Positions 11,501-20,531 of a DNA stretch of 64,000 nt are shown here, piece after piece. A program made the translations under genes and the position numbers. Under the pieces are notes generated by a model, which did no database searches, was not told the DNA's origin, and saw nothing but the letters and a program-made list of their open reading frames with translations. How positions within the stretch are numbered: the first letter of the stretch is position 1; each line of letters begins with the position of its first letter. The stretch comes from Desmodesmus armatus (lineage: Eukaryota > Chlorophyta > Chlorophyceae > Sphaeropleales > Scenedesmaceae). The stretch covers positions 584,001-648,000 of the forward strand of contig VIIQ02000029.1 of assembly GCA_007449985.2 (NCBI GenBank), written 5' to 3'.

Positions 11501-14500
11501 GTTCAGCGACACAACCTGCGACAAAAACAAATCTTATGCCATAAAAGCTGTGTACAAGTGGATGCTTGTTGTGGTACGGGTTGGGAGAGGTTGGGAGAGG
11601 GTGTGTTTCATCATTGGGGTATGCATCACAACACCCTTCTCACAAGTTGTGTTCCTGCTTGAAGCAGAATGGCGTGGATGTGTGCCAAGCCGACACAACT
11701 GATGACAGCCAAAACAGAAACCTGCACTTAGAGCATGATGTGTCGTACTAGTTGGGCGCTAAAGAGACAGTGAGGCTAGGCATTGTTTATTATTGTTCAG
11801 TGCAGTGTCATGTGCAACTCACTGTGCCGGGCTCAATGTAGACCATGCCTCCACCAACACTTGTACCCAGCAGCACACCATTACTGATCTTGGTCCCTGC
11901 AGCCGACATTCACACAGCACGCACAGCATGCATGACATGAGACACAGTGAACCAGCACCATCACTGATGGCTGAGCTGATGGCATACCACTCAAGATATT
12001 CCCTTGCCGCAATGCTTTCTTACCGTGCTATGCCCAGCGGTCAGATTATCCACTACAAAACAATACGCCCAGCGATGGATTTCCAGTACCCGTTACCCCC
12101 CCCCCCCCCCCGTCACACTTTGTCGGAATTCAACAAATTCACCTGCTGGTGCTGCCGCACAGATGCGGCCACCCTTCCTGATGCCTAAACTGACATGGCA
12201 TGCCACTCAACGTAATCCCTTGCCGCGATGCTCTCTTGTCACGACGCCCAGCCGTCAAATTATCCACTACAAAGAGATATGCCCAACCGTCAGAGTTTCA
12301 GTACCCCTAAACCCCCCTCACGCAATGTGAGAAAGACTGTTCACCTGCTGGTGCAGCCACGCAGATGCGGCCACCCTTCTCCGAGGGCTCCCCTGGGTAG
12401 CCCTTGATCATGTTGGTGATGCGCGCAGTCAGACCACGCACACGGGCACGAGTCGTGCGGACCTGCAAGTACAATTGCAGCCGTGCAATTCCGTGGTACA
12501 GTACAGTGACTTTGTAAGAGTTGCCATATGGCTGGGAATGTGCGCAATGAGGCCACGCACGCACGCGCGCACGAATCGTGCGGACCTGCAAGTACAATTG
12601 CAGCAATACGGTACAGTGCAGTACATTTCAGTACAGTAAAATGATGGGAACAACTCTCATCGTACGGGACATACCGGTAGTGTTGGTGATGCGCACAGTC
12701 AGACGAGCAAACGCGCATGAGTGTGTGCACACTTGCAGGCACAACTGAAGACGTACAGCGCGCAATGTTGGCCAGTTCTTCATCCTCCCCAAATCTACAG
12801 CTGTCCCCACAATGTCCCCGCGATGCCAAGCTTTCCAAAAGTAGACAAGAATTTTATAAAAAAATTCTAGAATAAAGGTTCTTTAAAAACATCCCCGCCT
12901 GATAGGCCGGCTTACTCATCACTTCATATCATGTGATCACAGCATGAGTCACAGCAGAGGCCCCTGTCACCCCATGGCGCCTGCCGCCCTTCTGCCCGAC
13001 GTACATTCACACTGAGTTACTTTATCCATATCATTAGTAGTGCTTTCTGGTACTTTGTGAACAGCAGGGCATTGGATGATGTTCACCCCCGGGCCCCACC
13101 TGCTCGCTTGCATTGTCCGACAGCTCCCCGTCTTCCTGTATGGCGGCCAGGATCGCGCCCATCAGTGCGCGCGGCACACTGACTGACCCCGTCCTTTCAA
13201 GCAGGGGCTTCAGGGGCTGTCAGGCCCTGTGGCGCGGTTCTGACGGGCGACCAGCGCGATCTGGCGCTTGAGGCGGTCAGCACCTGCGAGTTCAGCAAAG
13301 GGGTACCAACTGGAAGTCAGTCCTGGTGATATCCAGTACGGGGATGACCCAGGCATGTTTCCGTGCCGAGATGTATGTGGGAGAAAGTCTCCCTCCCCCA
13401 ATTGAGAAATCCTACAACAAAAATGGGGGGCAGGGTAGGTCTTAAGGCCCTGTGGCGTGATTCTGACGGGCGACCAGCGCGATCTGACGTTTGAGGCGGT
13501 CAGCACCTGCGCAATCAGCAAAGGGGCACCAACTTGGAAGCCACCATGATACTTTCCAGCTAGGGCAACATACCTGTCAACTATTTGCACCATTCAAAAC
13601 TTTTGAAGACACCAAACATACGCATCGTCCAAACAGCGCTGTCCTCACCTTCCTATGAGTGTCACCAGCACCCTCAGCTGCTTGGCTGCCACCATGCCCC
13701 CCTTGGTGCCATGCAAAACAAGCAACACTCCCCCCCCCCCCCCCCAAACAACAGTCCGTGTCCTACATGTTTGCTACACCCTCCTATTGCATGGGTCAAA
13801 CAATGGGTCACTCTTCTCACCTTCCAGGAGTGTGACCAGCCCCCTCAGCTGCTTGGCTGCCACCATGCCCCCCTTGCCTGCCCGTTTGATGGCCCCCTCA
13901 GCATCACCACTGTTGATGCCACCAAAGTCCAACAGATTGGTGAACATGTTCTCGAGGGCATACACAGCACTGCACATTCAAGAAAAAGGTGGTGGGGTGT
14001 GTGTGTGTGGGGGGGGGGGGGCAGGCAGGGCAGGGTGGTGTTGGGGGTGGATAGGAGAGGTTTTGAAGGTGTTTGATGCATTATACACAACTCTGCAGGC
14101 CAGGGCAAGGGGTGTTAGTATTGTGAAGCAGCATGATTGTTGGCCCCCTCAGCATCACCACTGTTGATGCCACCAAAGTTAACAACAGACTGGTCAAGGT
14201 GTTCTCAAGAGCTTACACAGCACTGCACACAGGGGGGGGGATTGGAGGGTACAGGGGCAAGGATTGCAGAAGGTGTGAAAAAGAGCATGTAAAGCTGTGG
14301 ATGCAGGACGGTGAGTGCACAAAACAGGGCAACTGACCCCCACCCCCACACCCAACCCTTGAACACACAGATGGCCCCTGTCGCCTGCTCAGTCAAACCA
14401 AGGCCTGACTTCCCAAAACACACACGTACCTTTCACCCTAGCTCTTGCATGCACGGCACGCATGTATCCTCTATGTGTACCCACTACCACCACCACCACT

Positions 14501-15152
14501 GCTGTGTCACTTGTGTGAAGCCTGACACCCCCCTCCCGGGTCCCTAGGCTGAACCCCCCCCCCCCCCCCCACACACACACACTCACATACCTTACTTCCT
14601 GCTGCAGCCTTGTGCTGGTTGCCTCCTGCAGAGGCACACTCAGCCGCAGGCAAAACTGCCTGCACACACACCCTCCTGACAGCTACTTCTATGCTATCAG
14701 GTGGACCCTTACCCCCCCCCCCCCTCGAGGCCCCCTCCCCCCCCCCCCCAACACACATGTGTTGATAACCCACACCCTCACCTCACTTCCCGCTGCAGCC
14801 TTATGCTGGTTGCCTCCTGCAGAGGCACACTGAGCCGCAGGCACAGCCGCCTGCCCAGTGTTGTGCTGGAGTGCCGCGCAAGGTGCTCACACAACCGCTG
14901 CCACTCCAGCATTACTAGGGTGGCCTTGAAAGCAGGGCCAGGCTCATCTGAGAGCAGGTAGGCGGGAACATCGACAGCTTCTCCCGCTGCTGCTGCTGCG
15001 TTTGATAAACCTTCGGCTTCTGCTGCTGCTGTGGTTGGTGGGCTGGCTGGGGTAGTGCTGCTGTCGTTGCTGGATTCCCTGTTGCTGCTGCTGCAGCGGC
15101 GATCAGCGTGTGGAACCGTCTGCAGCTTGGAGCTTGCTGCTGCTGAGAGCAT
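708..15152 (-). CDS. MutS2-like ATPase, 19 exons, with a non-canonical C-terminal extension
   Basis: MutS2 proteins are MutS-family ATPases that clamp branched DNA or, in bacteria, stalled ribosomes; plants and algae carry organelle-predicted homologues. Exons (minus strand): 15152-14782, 13969-13821, 13283-13100 (unresolved, see below), 12462-12345, 11896-11823, 11515-11399, 9510-9354, 8960-8780, 8341-8175, 7652-7463, 6164-6040, 5454-5302, 4667-4474, 4248-4111, 3822-3414, 2443-2235, 1794-1063, 746-708. All other junctions are GT-AG and keep frame. The product is about 1235 residues. Walker A is [14 protein letters not shown] near residue 506; Walker B is [19 protein letters not shown] near 590, followed by TTHHS and [18 protein letters not shown], all MutS2 hallmarks. 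From residue ~773 the protein is Ala/Gln-rich coiled coil ending [12 protein letters not shown] see no KOW or Smr domain. The exon near 13283-13100 has a one-base frame conflict near 13210, and a second copy of its start lies at 13506. I chose the ATG at 15152 (a transit-like Ser/Ala/Arg start); an ATG at 15325 opens another frame. Confidence 0.88.
2470..2560 (+). repeat. Dispersed repeat, copy 1 (second copy at 37038-37125)
   Basis: This block contains an ACAGT-type run followed by a segment reading CACTAGCCAGC and GCTCGTGAGGGTGCC. A closely similar block lies at 37038-37125 in the same orientation. Both copies sit inside introns of minus-strand genes (MutS2-like and METTL7-like), so it is probably a short transposon-derived element. 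No coding potential is evident. Confidence 0.6.
2600..2750 (-). repeat. Two exon echoes of the MutS2-like exon at 2443-2235
   Basis: The first ~35 bases of that exon with its acceptor (reading [12 protein letters not shown]) recur near 2640-2600. A more degenerate copy (reading RDAQVKAAQ) lies near 2745-2705. Neither continues into the rest of the exon, so both look like partial duplications rather than functional exons. Confidence 0.7.
5035..5125 (-). repeat. Exon echo of the MutS2-like LLWGIPG exon
   Basis: The 3' half of the exon at 5454-5302, encoding [16 protein letters not shown] with its donor, is repeated about 250 bases downstream. The echo still reads well ([19 protein letters not shown]), but only the copy at 5454-5302 carries the upstream TTHHS motif and joins in phase to the next exon. 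Confidence 0.8.
5479..5534. repeat. (GGCA)n microsatellite
   Basis: About 14 uninterrupted GGCA/CAGG units lie in an intron of the MutS2-like gene. The tetranucleotide reads as a Leu-Pro-Ala-Cys repeat in open frames; these are artefacts of the repeat. Confidence 0.95.
5558..5620 (-). repeat. Exon echo of the MutS2-like TTHHS exon start
   Basis: The acceptor and first ~50 bases of the exon at 5454-5302 recur here with substitutions, preserving the stretch that encodes [12 protein letters not shown] in one frame. It lies just beyond the GGCA microsatellite, upstream in the direction of transcription. Confidence 0.75.
6110..6830 (-). repeat. 238-bp tandem repeat derived from the Walker B exon and its upstream intron
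   Basis: A 238-bp unit is repeated about three times, with landmarks at 6199, 6437 and 6675. Each unit contains the acceptor and start of the Walker B exon ([19 protein letters not shown]) plus intron sequence. Only the copy nearest the gene's 3' end, at 6164-6040, continues through [12 protein letters not shown] to a donor. Further short echoes of the exon start lie near 6245, 6490, 6735 and 6860. Confidence 0.88.
7038..7335 (-). repeat. Two exon echoes of the 3' half of the Walker A exon
   Basis: The segment encoding [20 protein letters not shown] (true copy around 7560-7480) recurs at about 7330-7262 and, more degenerate, at 7110-7040. The nearer copy is offset by 224 bases from the original. 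MutS2-family residues are conserved in the 7330-7262 copy, so duplication may be recent. Confidence 0.8.
7810..7895 (-). repeat. Second copy of the Walker A (P-loop) exon start
   Basis: After a CTACAG acceptor this copy reads [20 protein letters not shown], nearly identical to the used exon at 7652-7463. The P-loop is intact. The copy lacks the downstream [15 protein letters not shown] part and an obvious in-phase donor, so it is either an echo or a candidate mutually exclusive exon. Confidence 0.75.
8109..8157. repeat. Interstitial telomere-like repeats (CCCTAAA type)
   Basis: This short block contains several degenerate CCCTAAA/TTTAGGG units (such as CCCTAAACCCCCAACCC) within a MutS2-like intron. 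The unit matches the plant-type telomere found in many green algae. It is too short and degenerate to be a chromosome end. Confidence 0.7.
9154..9223 (-). repeat. Exon echo of the MutS2-like exon at 9510-9354 (3' part)
   Basis: The last ~65 bases of the exon, encoding [19 protein letters not shown] plus the donor, are repeated here about 200 bases downstream. The 5' end of the same exon also has a short echo at 9619-9645. Confidence 0.8.
9905..10035. mobile_element. Foldback (MITE-like) element, copy 1
   Basis: Imperfect inverted arms of about 50 bases flank a short centre. The left arm includes CACACAGCCAACGTGTTGTAG and the right arm the inverse CACTACAATGCATTGGTTGTG. Two relatives lie at 10389-10495 and 10760-10890 in the same intron. 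There is no coding capacity, as expected of a non-autonomous element. Confidence 0.55.
10099..10210 (+). repeat. Dispersed element with conserved peptide, copy 1
   Basis: This segment reads [12 protein letters not shown] and [15 protein letters not shown] on the plus strand. A relative at 44565-44664 on the minus strand reads KIAEAEAVVSVN and [15 protein letters not shown]. It sits between foldback elements in a MutS2-like intron and may be a transposon fragment. I do not recognise the protein family. Confidence 0.6.
10389..10495. mobile_element. Foldback (MITE-like) element, copy 2, truncated by AT-rich DNA
   Basis: This copy shares the CACACAGCCAACGTGTTG left arm and the CACTACAACATGCTGGTTGTG right arm with copy 1. 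Its right end stops abruptly at an AT-rich island beginning near 10494. Confidence 0.5.
10494..10605. other. AT-rich island inside an intron
   Basis: About 110 bases of very AT-rich sequence contrast sharply with the surrounding DNA and begin at the edge of a foldback element. The composition resembles organelle DNA or a transposon terminus, but nothing identifiable is encoded. Confidence 0.6.
10760..10890. mobile_element. Foldback (MITE-like) element, copy 3
   Basis: Inverted arms run from CACACAGCCAAAGTGTGTTGG to CCAAAACACATTGATTGTGTG, with flanks like GACAGCACAACAC and its inverse resembling those of copies 1 and 2. It is the most divergent of the three. Confidence 0.5.
10940..11014. repeat. 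Interstitial telomere-like repeat in two inverted-repeat units
   Basis: Two tandem ~34-base units each contain CCTTAGGGG facing ATACCCTAAACCC, so telomere-like motifs point toward each other. The block lies in the long intron between the MutS2-like exons at 11515-11399 and 9510-9354. Confidence 0.65.
11085..11150 (-). repeat. Exon echo of the MutS2-like exon at 11515-11399 (3' part)
   Basis: The end of the exon (reading [13 protein letters not shown] in the true copy) recurs here with substitutions and a few-base insertion, about 300 bases downstream of the original. Confidence 0.7.
12139..12185 (-). repeat. Exon echo of the MutS2-like exon at 12462-12345 (3' end)
   Basis: The sequence encoding [11 protein letters not shown] with its donor is repeated about 200 bases downstream, with substitutions. 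Confidence 0.7.
12570..12740 (-). repeat. Exon echoes of the start of the exon at 12462-12345
   Basis: The acceptor and first ~35 bases (reading [17 protein letters not shown] in the true exon) recur at 12570-12610, and more weakly at 12680-12740. The CTTGCAG|GTCCGCACGA junction is preserved in the nearer copy. Confidence 0.65.
12835..12890. other. Short AT-rich tract in an intron
   Basis: A ~55-base A/T-dominated segment between two MutS2-like exons resembles the islands at 10494-10605 and 47455-47540 in composition. No feature is recognised. Confidence 0.45.
13440..13530 (-). repeat. Duplicate of the MutS2-like exon start [16 protein letters not shown]
   Basis: This block (acceptor at 13506) and the one starting at 13283 both read [15 protein letters not shown] after a CAG acceptor. 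The downstream copy runs directly into the [18 protein letters not shown] segment but needs a one-base frame correction. The upstream copy has no obvious donor after RQN. One is an echo; I cannot decide which is used. Confidence 0.7.
13643..13708 (-). repeat. Exon echo of the end of the exon at 13969-13821
   Basis: The segment encoding [17 protein letters not shown] with its donor is repeated about 180 bases downstream with substitutions. Confidence 0.75.
14142..14230 (-). repeat. Exon echo of the start of the exon at 13969-13821
   Basis: The acceptor-proximal ~85 bases (encoding [21 protein letters not shown] in the true exon) recur here with indels that break the frame. Confidence 0.8.
14589..14662 (-). 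repeat. Exon echo of the end of MutS2-like exon 1
   Basis: The last ~70 bases of exon 1 (encoding [19 protein letters not shown] in the true copy) are repeated about 200 bases downstream with close similarity, including the donor region. Confidence 0.8.
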
Positions 15153-15652
15153 ATCATTGAGTTTGGTGAAGCTGTTGACGCGGGAGAACGACCAACTTGC
15201 GAGCCCTGTAGCGAGGTTGGGTTGCTGCTGCTCCTGTGAACCAGAGAGCACTGTCTGTGGTTGTGGCCAGCCTGGCCCTTGGAGCTGCTGGAGTACCCTG
15301 GCAGCAGGGAACGCTGTGATAACATGGTGTAGTTGTTTGCAGTATTGATTTCACACAGGCATGCTACAGCTGGGAATATGGATTGATCGGTAGATGATGA
15401 TCGCACTCCACATCACATGGACACCTCAAATGTCTGCGTAAATGCCGTATCGGACAGATGATTTGCAAGTGCTTCCTTTGCATGAAAATCTGGTGATACC
15501 AAATCCCCGTGATGAGTAATGCAGTACGGTGTTCCAATGTTTCTGCTTCACGCTTTATACACTCTCGACATTCGCCCAAGTATGCACCTTCAACCTTGCA
15601 GATCGATTAAACTCCTCTTACACACTCGACACACGTCTGTAAACCTTCACAC
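15153..15652. promoter_or_regulatory. Intergenic spacer between the CbbY stop and the MutS2-like start
   Basis: This ~500-base spacer must hold the 3' end of the CbbY gene and the promoter/5' UTR of the MutS2-like gene, both on the minus strand. An ATG at 15325 opens a Ser/Arg-rich frame that could be an alternative MutS2-like N terminus if an unseen intron or indel joins it. No other element is clear. Confidence 0.4.
15618..15622 (-). other. Candidate TGTAA polyadenylation signal of the CbbY gene
   Basis: TTACA on the plus strand gives TGTAA on the minus strand, 31 bases past the CbbY stop codon. TGTAA is the usual polyadenylation motif in green algae. The pentamer is short, so chance is possible. 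Confidence 0.35.
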
Positions 15653-18600
15653 TCATGCCTTGACAGCAGCAGCATCCAGCAACTGCTCAAGCTCCTTCAG
15701 ACTAAACCGCTCGTCCCCTGCATCCCCGATGCAGTCAAACACCTTATCCGCCACGGAGAAGTCCTCGTTCTGCGTGTAGCTGCTCTTGGTGATGACGCAG
15801 GTCATGCCGGCGGCTTTGGCGGCCAACATGCCAATGCGGCTGTCCTCAACCACCACACACCTGCAGGCAACAAGGGGAGAGGGTTGGGGGGGGGGGGGTA
15901 CAGGGTGGGTGGTGGCGAACAACGGGGATGGAGAGACAGGGGGCGTCCAATGGTATCCACGACAGAAAAACAGAATGAAATCTCCAACCACCACGCGCCT
16001 GTAGGGGGAACTGGAACCCAGGCGGTGGTATTTTGGAAGGGGGGGGGGGGGGAGGTCATGCCGGCTGCCTTGGCGGCCAACATGCCCAATGCGGCTGTCA
16101 TCAACAACTACACACCTGCAGGAAAATGTGGAAGGCGGCGCGCGCGCGGGGGGGGGGGGGGGGGGGGGGGGGGAGGTACATGGTGGTTGAGGGTTGCAGG
16201 GAGGGCAAAGACAGAAGACTGTGTCCACAACAGCAGCTTCAAATGCATGATCCACCCCACCTCTCGCATCTTCTACTCCCCCCCCCCCCCCCACACACAC
16301 ACCTGCCACCGACGTACTGCTCGGTACTGAGGGATTACGTCACTGTTGCTTGCCTATCTAGTAGGACAGCCTTAGTGAGCTTGCATGTATCCAAGTACTC
16401 CCTGTGTCGACACACACATTCACACCCTCCCCCCACCTCCCCCCGTGGCTCACAAATCACAAGGCGCCATGTAGGCTGCTTACCTGGCAGGGTTACCCCC
16501 CAGCTCCTGTGCTGCCAGCAGGTATATTGCAGGGTCAGGCTTCTTCTTGGGCACAATGTCACCCGCAAACACACGCATCACCTGACACAGGCAGACACAT
16601 GCACCGGATTTGAGCAACCTTCACAAGTTTGATATTTTGCTGACCTTGCGCCGGAATGGTGCGGTTGAGTGCAAGGCAATAACCTCCTGCAGGCCCCAGC
16701 AGCTATGCAGCTGTGACTCACACACCACATGTGCTGCACCTGGTGTACAGGCACATAGACCTGTGGCATGAGTCAGTGACTCATGCCCCTGATCTATGTG
16801 CCTGTACACCAGGTGCAGCGCATGTGGTGTGTGAGTCACACGAGCCCCCCCAAGCCCACGACTTGCAGCCCACTTGGGACACGGCAAGTGCAGGGCAGAC
16901 ACACGGAGCGGATTTAAGCAAACTTCACAACCTTGTGCAGCTGTGAATCACACTTGCAAGTTCGTATTATGCTAGCTACACACGTATTTGCTGTGCCTAG
17001 AGGACACCACATGCGGACCACTGGTGTACAGGCACATAGCCTACAGCGTGAGTCACTCACGCCAGTGACTCATGCCAGAGGTATATGCGCCTGTACATCA
17101 GGTACAGCGCATGTGGTGTGTGAGTCACAAGACTCCCAAGTCCACTACTTGCAGCCCACTTGGGACACGGCAAGTGCAGGGCAGACACACAGCTACCTTA
17201 AAAACGACACAGCATAATACTTGCGGTTCTTGTAAAAAAAGCTGTGCCTCCGGTGCTGCCAGATACCGTTGCAAACTGCACAGACCATGCTGAGCAACCA
17301 TCTGATATGCCCCACGAGCCTCATTGGCTCCCTATGGGGTGTTCAGGCTCAGCCTGATTCATGTGATAGTAACAGTAACTGATGTGCTGACAGCCCCCCT
17401 AATCACCTTTGCAACGTCTTCACCCAGCATCACACGTACGATGGTGGACACTGCCAGCTCGTTGCTGGTGCTGCACACGGCCACAGGGACACCTGCGGTT
17501 TTGAGAAGGTGTGTGTGTGTGTGTGTGGGGGGGGGGGGGGGGATGAGGGTCGGGGGGGGGGGGGGGGGACAAATGAGATCAGTGAGGAAGGCGTGGTGCA
17601 AGTACTGTGGAGTTCAGCTGGTGTCGTGCATGTGTGTGGCTCCCCTTGCCGTCTGACAATCAGCAGCTGGACATATACGCCCACCAATCCTGACCCACAT
17701 CCCCAAAGCCTATTCACCTGCAGCAATGGCCTCAGTCTCCAGCCGCCTGACCCCTGGTCTTAGTGGGGCCCCCCTCCCCTTCCCCGCTTCAAGATCACCA
17801 ACACTCCCAGCACGGAAACACTGGAACCCCTCCCCCCCTCATTGATAGCTACAGCAAACACATGCACAGCATTTACGTGGAGCAAGTGCCTCAGTCACCA
17901 GCCGCTTGTCGCAATGGCATGGCTCCTGTCTCCACCACCAGCTGCATGGTCGCCAACACTCCCAGCAATTCCACAACATCCTTGTCCCCTTGATTGACCC
18001 TGTTCACCTGCAGCAAGTGCCTCAGTCACCAGCCGCTTGACCCCAGGCCGCAGTGGCATGGCCCCCGTCTCCACCAGCTGCATGAACAGCTGCGTCTTCA
18101 ACTTGTGCAGCTCAGCAACTAGGGCCTGACGGGCGGCAGGGTCCTGTGTGGTGTGTGTGTTTTGGGAGGGGGGGGGTATGGGGGACGGGGGGGGGGGGGT
18201 CGCAGGGTGGGTGGGCAAGACGGGCAGGGGAATGGAAGGCAAACAGTGACACGAACACAATCAGGAACAAATGTGAACGCGATGTGCAAATCATTCCTGG
18301 CCTTGCAAGCATGAGCCTGGGCCTGGAAGCAGCTGGGTCATGCATGCAGACATGTCCACCTCAACACAGAAAAGCAAGGCTTTGCATTGAGCCCCTGGCA
18401 GGAAAGCAAGTTGGTATCGCTGTGTGTGCAGCGAGTCGGTGGAACTGCCCAAATCAGATCAAATCACAGTTGCACCTGTAGCTATGAGGCTCAAAATCTC
18501 ATGCCAGCCATTCACTCCCCTTCCCACCCCTGGCAGCCCTAAATCATCACAGCACAAGGGACCTCTACCAGCCAGCCCCACCTTGGTTGACTTGAATGGC

Positions 18601-19729
18601 TCACGATCCTCAACATCCTGCACAAATTCACACACACCATATGACAGTCATGTTATCTCCAGTAACAGTGTTGCTGTGACTATTACTGTTACATGTGACA
18701 CATGGTTTATGGCCCATTACATGCAGTTGTAGAATGACTGCCACACTCTTTCGGGGCAGTTTGCATGCACAAAATACAAAACACACATAAACTTCTGCAG
18801 AGCCCCCACACCTTGAAGTACTTGGTCATGCGTTCCTTGCCCCCTAGAATCTCCAGCAGCTCCCCTTCCCAGGCCTCTCCCCCCCTCTAGGCCTCTCCCT
18901 CCTCCATTCCCCCCCCCCCAAGCACACATGCACAAGGGCACGCACGCATGCATGCCCACACCTTGAAGTACTTGGTCATGCGTTCCTTGCCCCCTCCAAT
19001 CTCCAGCAGCTCCCCCACGCCCCCACTCCCCCACACTCGAGCCGGTAGCGCCCCTCACCCCTGCCCTACCCCCTCTCGAAAAACAACACACCCTGAGTGT
19101 ATCAGAGGGGCTTGCTGCAAAGGCCACGCACCTTGAAGTACTTGGTCATGCATTCCTTGCCCCCTCCAATCTCCAGCAGCCCCCCCCCCCTCTCGGGCCG
19201 CACACACCCATACCTCTGAATGCACACACACTCTAACTGCAAATGCGTCCCGCACCTTGAAGTACTTAGTCATGCGTTCCTTGCCCCCTCCAATCTCCAG
19301 CAGCTCCCCATACAGCTCAACACCCCAACTGTGATCAAGACCTGAGTGGCAGGGGGAACAGCAGGGTCAAGGGATGCAAGACAGCAGCAGCAGCTGATAT
19401 GATGGACGTGCTGCTTGCCGCCTTCTGTGCTTCACAGCTGTCTTTTTGCTGTTGCTGCTGTTGTTGCTGCTGTTGCTGTCAAGAGTTGAAGTAGGTTTGA
19501 TGCCTGCTTCGACAGGGCACACACACACACACACACACCCCTGCGCCAACACCCGCCCGCTCGTCTGGCCCCCATCTCCCCCCCTCTGTCCGCTCCGCTC
19601 CTTCACGAAGCCTAGTACCGTTGGCCCCTCAACCGTATTCAGCCAGCTGCTGTCCCTGACAAGTGACCCCCCACTCTCTGCACTCAGTGCTGCGCATTCC
19701 TTTCAAAATTCCCGATCCCCGGCCACGAC

Positions 19730-19771
<42 letters not shown>

Positions 19772-20531
19772 GTCGGCTGGTGCCTTGGTGTGATGAACCT
19801 GGCGTTCATCCCATTGCCACTTTATGCCCCCCCCCCTCTCCCCCCCTCCCCCCCCCCCCCTTCCCCGCGTCAGCTCCCCTCCTCAACCTCCACCGGTGTG
19901 GTGCCACACTTGCCCCAGATTGCCCGAGAACCAGAGCAGCTACTCACCCTTCTGCGTGAAAGCCTCATTGAACGACACACGGTGTCCATCCCGCTCAGTG
20001 TCAACAAGCACCTGCAAACAGCATGGGTGCAACAGCAGCAGCGTACCAACATACACAACTGTACTGGGGTGATGTAGTTTTTTTGGGGGGGGGGGGGGGG
20101 GCACCTGCTGCCGCTTCTAGCTGGAAACATACTTAATTCAAAGACGTCTCAGGCCCTGCAGCTCGACATTGAGGACTATTGGCGCAGCAAGTGCCTTGGG
20201 GGGTGACCATACTGGTCATGGGAACGTGTGCTGCTGTTCCAATTATTAAAAATCAGTAGGGGTGGCTGAATGCGTGCAGCACTGGGTGCTTGGAGACTGG
20301 AAACACTAGCTGTGCAAGATCTTGAGGCCTCAGGTGAGTTTTCTCATGCAATTGGCCCTCCTACACTACAGTCAGGCCTGGACTCACCCCATCACAATCA
20401 AACAGCAGAGCCTCTGGTAAAGCCCGAGGGGGCTGTGCACGCCTGCTCAAGCCTTGTCGAGGTTGGATTCGTGTACTCTGGGCTGGCCGGGACGCCTGCT
20501 GGCACCTGCTACTGCTGCTGGCAAGTGCCAT
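15653..20531 (-). CDS. CBBY: CbbY-type HAD phosphatase (xylulose-1,5-bisphosphate phosphatase), chloroplast
   Basis: Eight exons: 20531-20388, 20011-19948, 19341-19256, 18617-18582, 18143-18008, 17492-17407, 16581-16484, 15860-15653. All junctions are GT-AG and the sum is exactly 286 codons (285 residues). The first ~40 residues are Ala/Ser/Arg/Gln-rich, typical of a chloroplast transit peptide. HAD motif I is DCDGVLVDTE (residues 45-54, catalytic Asp pair 45/47). IGGGKERMTKYF, LHKLKTQLFMQL and LRPGVKRL match the plant CbbY cap region. Motif II is VCSTSN (~163), motif III VPKKKPDPAIYLL (Lys ~198) and motif IV VVEDSRIG (~223). In plants this family removes xylulose-1,5-bisphosphate, a Rubisco inhibitor; that role is inferred from family similarity. 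The start is the first ATG giving this transit-like sequence. Introns are full of echoes of adjacent exons. Confidence 0.93.
15983..16121 (-). repeat. Exon echoes of the last CbbY exon start
   Basis: The acceptor and first ~65 bases of the terminal exon (true copy from 15860, encoding CVVVEDSRIGMLAAKAAGM) recur at 16121-16053. A shorter copy lies at 16003-15983. Both carry substitutions and small indels, and poly-G runs separate them. Confidence 0.8.
16712..16840. repeat. Long foldback palindrome in a CbbY intron, copy 1
   Basis: A near-perfect inverted repeat with ~63-base arms runs from TGTGACTCACACACCACATG to its inverse CATGTGGTGTGTGAGTCACA, with almost no spacer. The arms differ at only a few positions. 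Such a structure could form a cruciform in DNA or a strong hairpin in the pre-mRNA. Confidence 0.9.
17003..17129. repeat. Long foldback palindrome in a CbbY intron, copy 2
   Basis: This is a diverged copy of the palindrome at 16712-16840, with the same ACTGGTGTACAGGCACATAG core facing its inverse. Both copies are followed by the shared segment CAGCCCACTTGGGACACGGC (at ~16867 and ~17153), so a block of about 286 bases was tandemly duplicated. Confidence 0.85.
17717..17975 (-). repeat. Two exon echoes of the end of CbbY exon 5
   Basis: The donor-proximal part of the exon at 18143-18008 (encoding LRPGVKRLVTEALAAG) is repeated at about 17975-17877 and 17775-17717. Both copies are diverged, but the CACCTGCAGCAATG-type donor edge is still visible in the farther copy. 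Confidence 0.8.
18811..19190 (-). repeat. Three exon echoes of the end of CbbY exon 3
   Basis: The ~50-base block encoding LEIGGGKERMTKYFK plus the GTGxGG donor occurs four times, with left edges at 18811, 18961, 19131 and 19255. Only the 19255 copy is joined to the upstream part of the exon (DHSWGVELYGEL). The copies are nearly identical, which suggests recent duplication or sequence homogenisation. Confidence 0.88.
19731..19770. repeat. (CTG)n microsatellite in a CbbY intron
   Basis: Thirteen or so uninterrupted CTG units lie in the intron between CbbY exons 2 and 3. This is a non-coding trinucleotide tract, unlike the coding CAG tracts elsewhere in the window. Confidence 0.9.
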
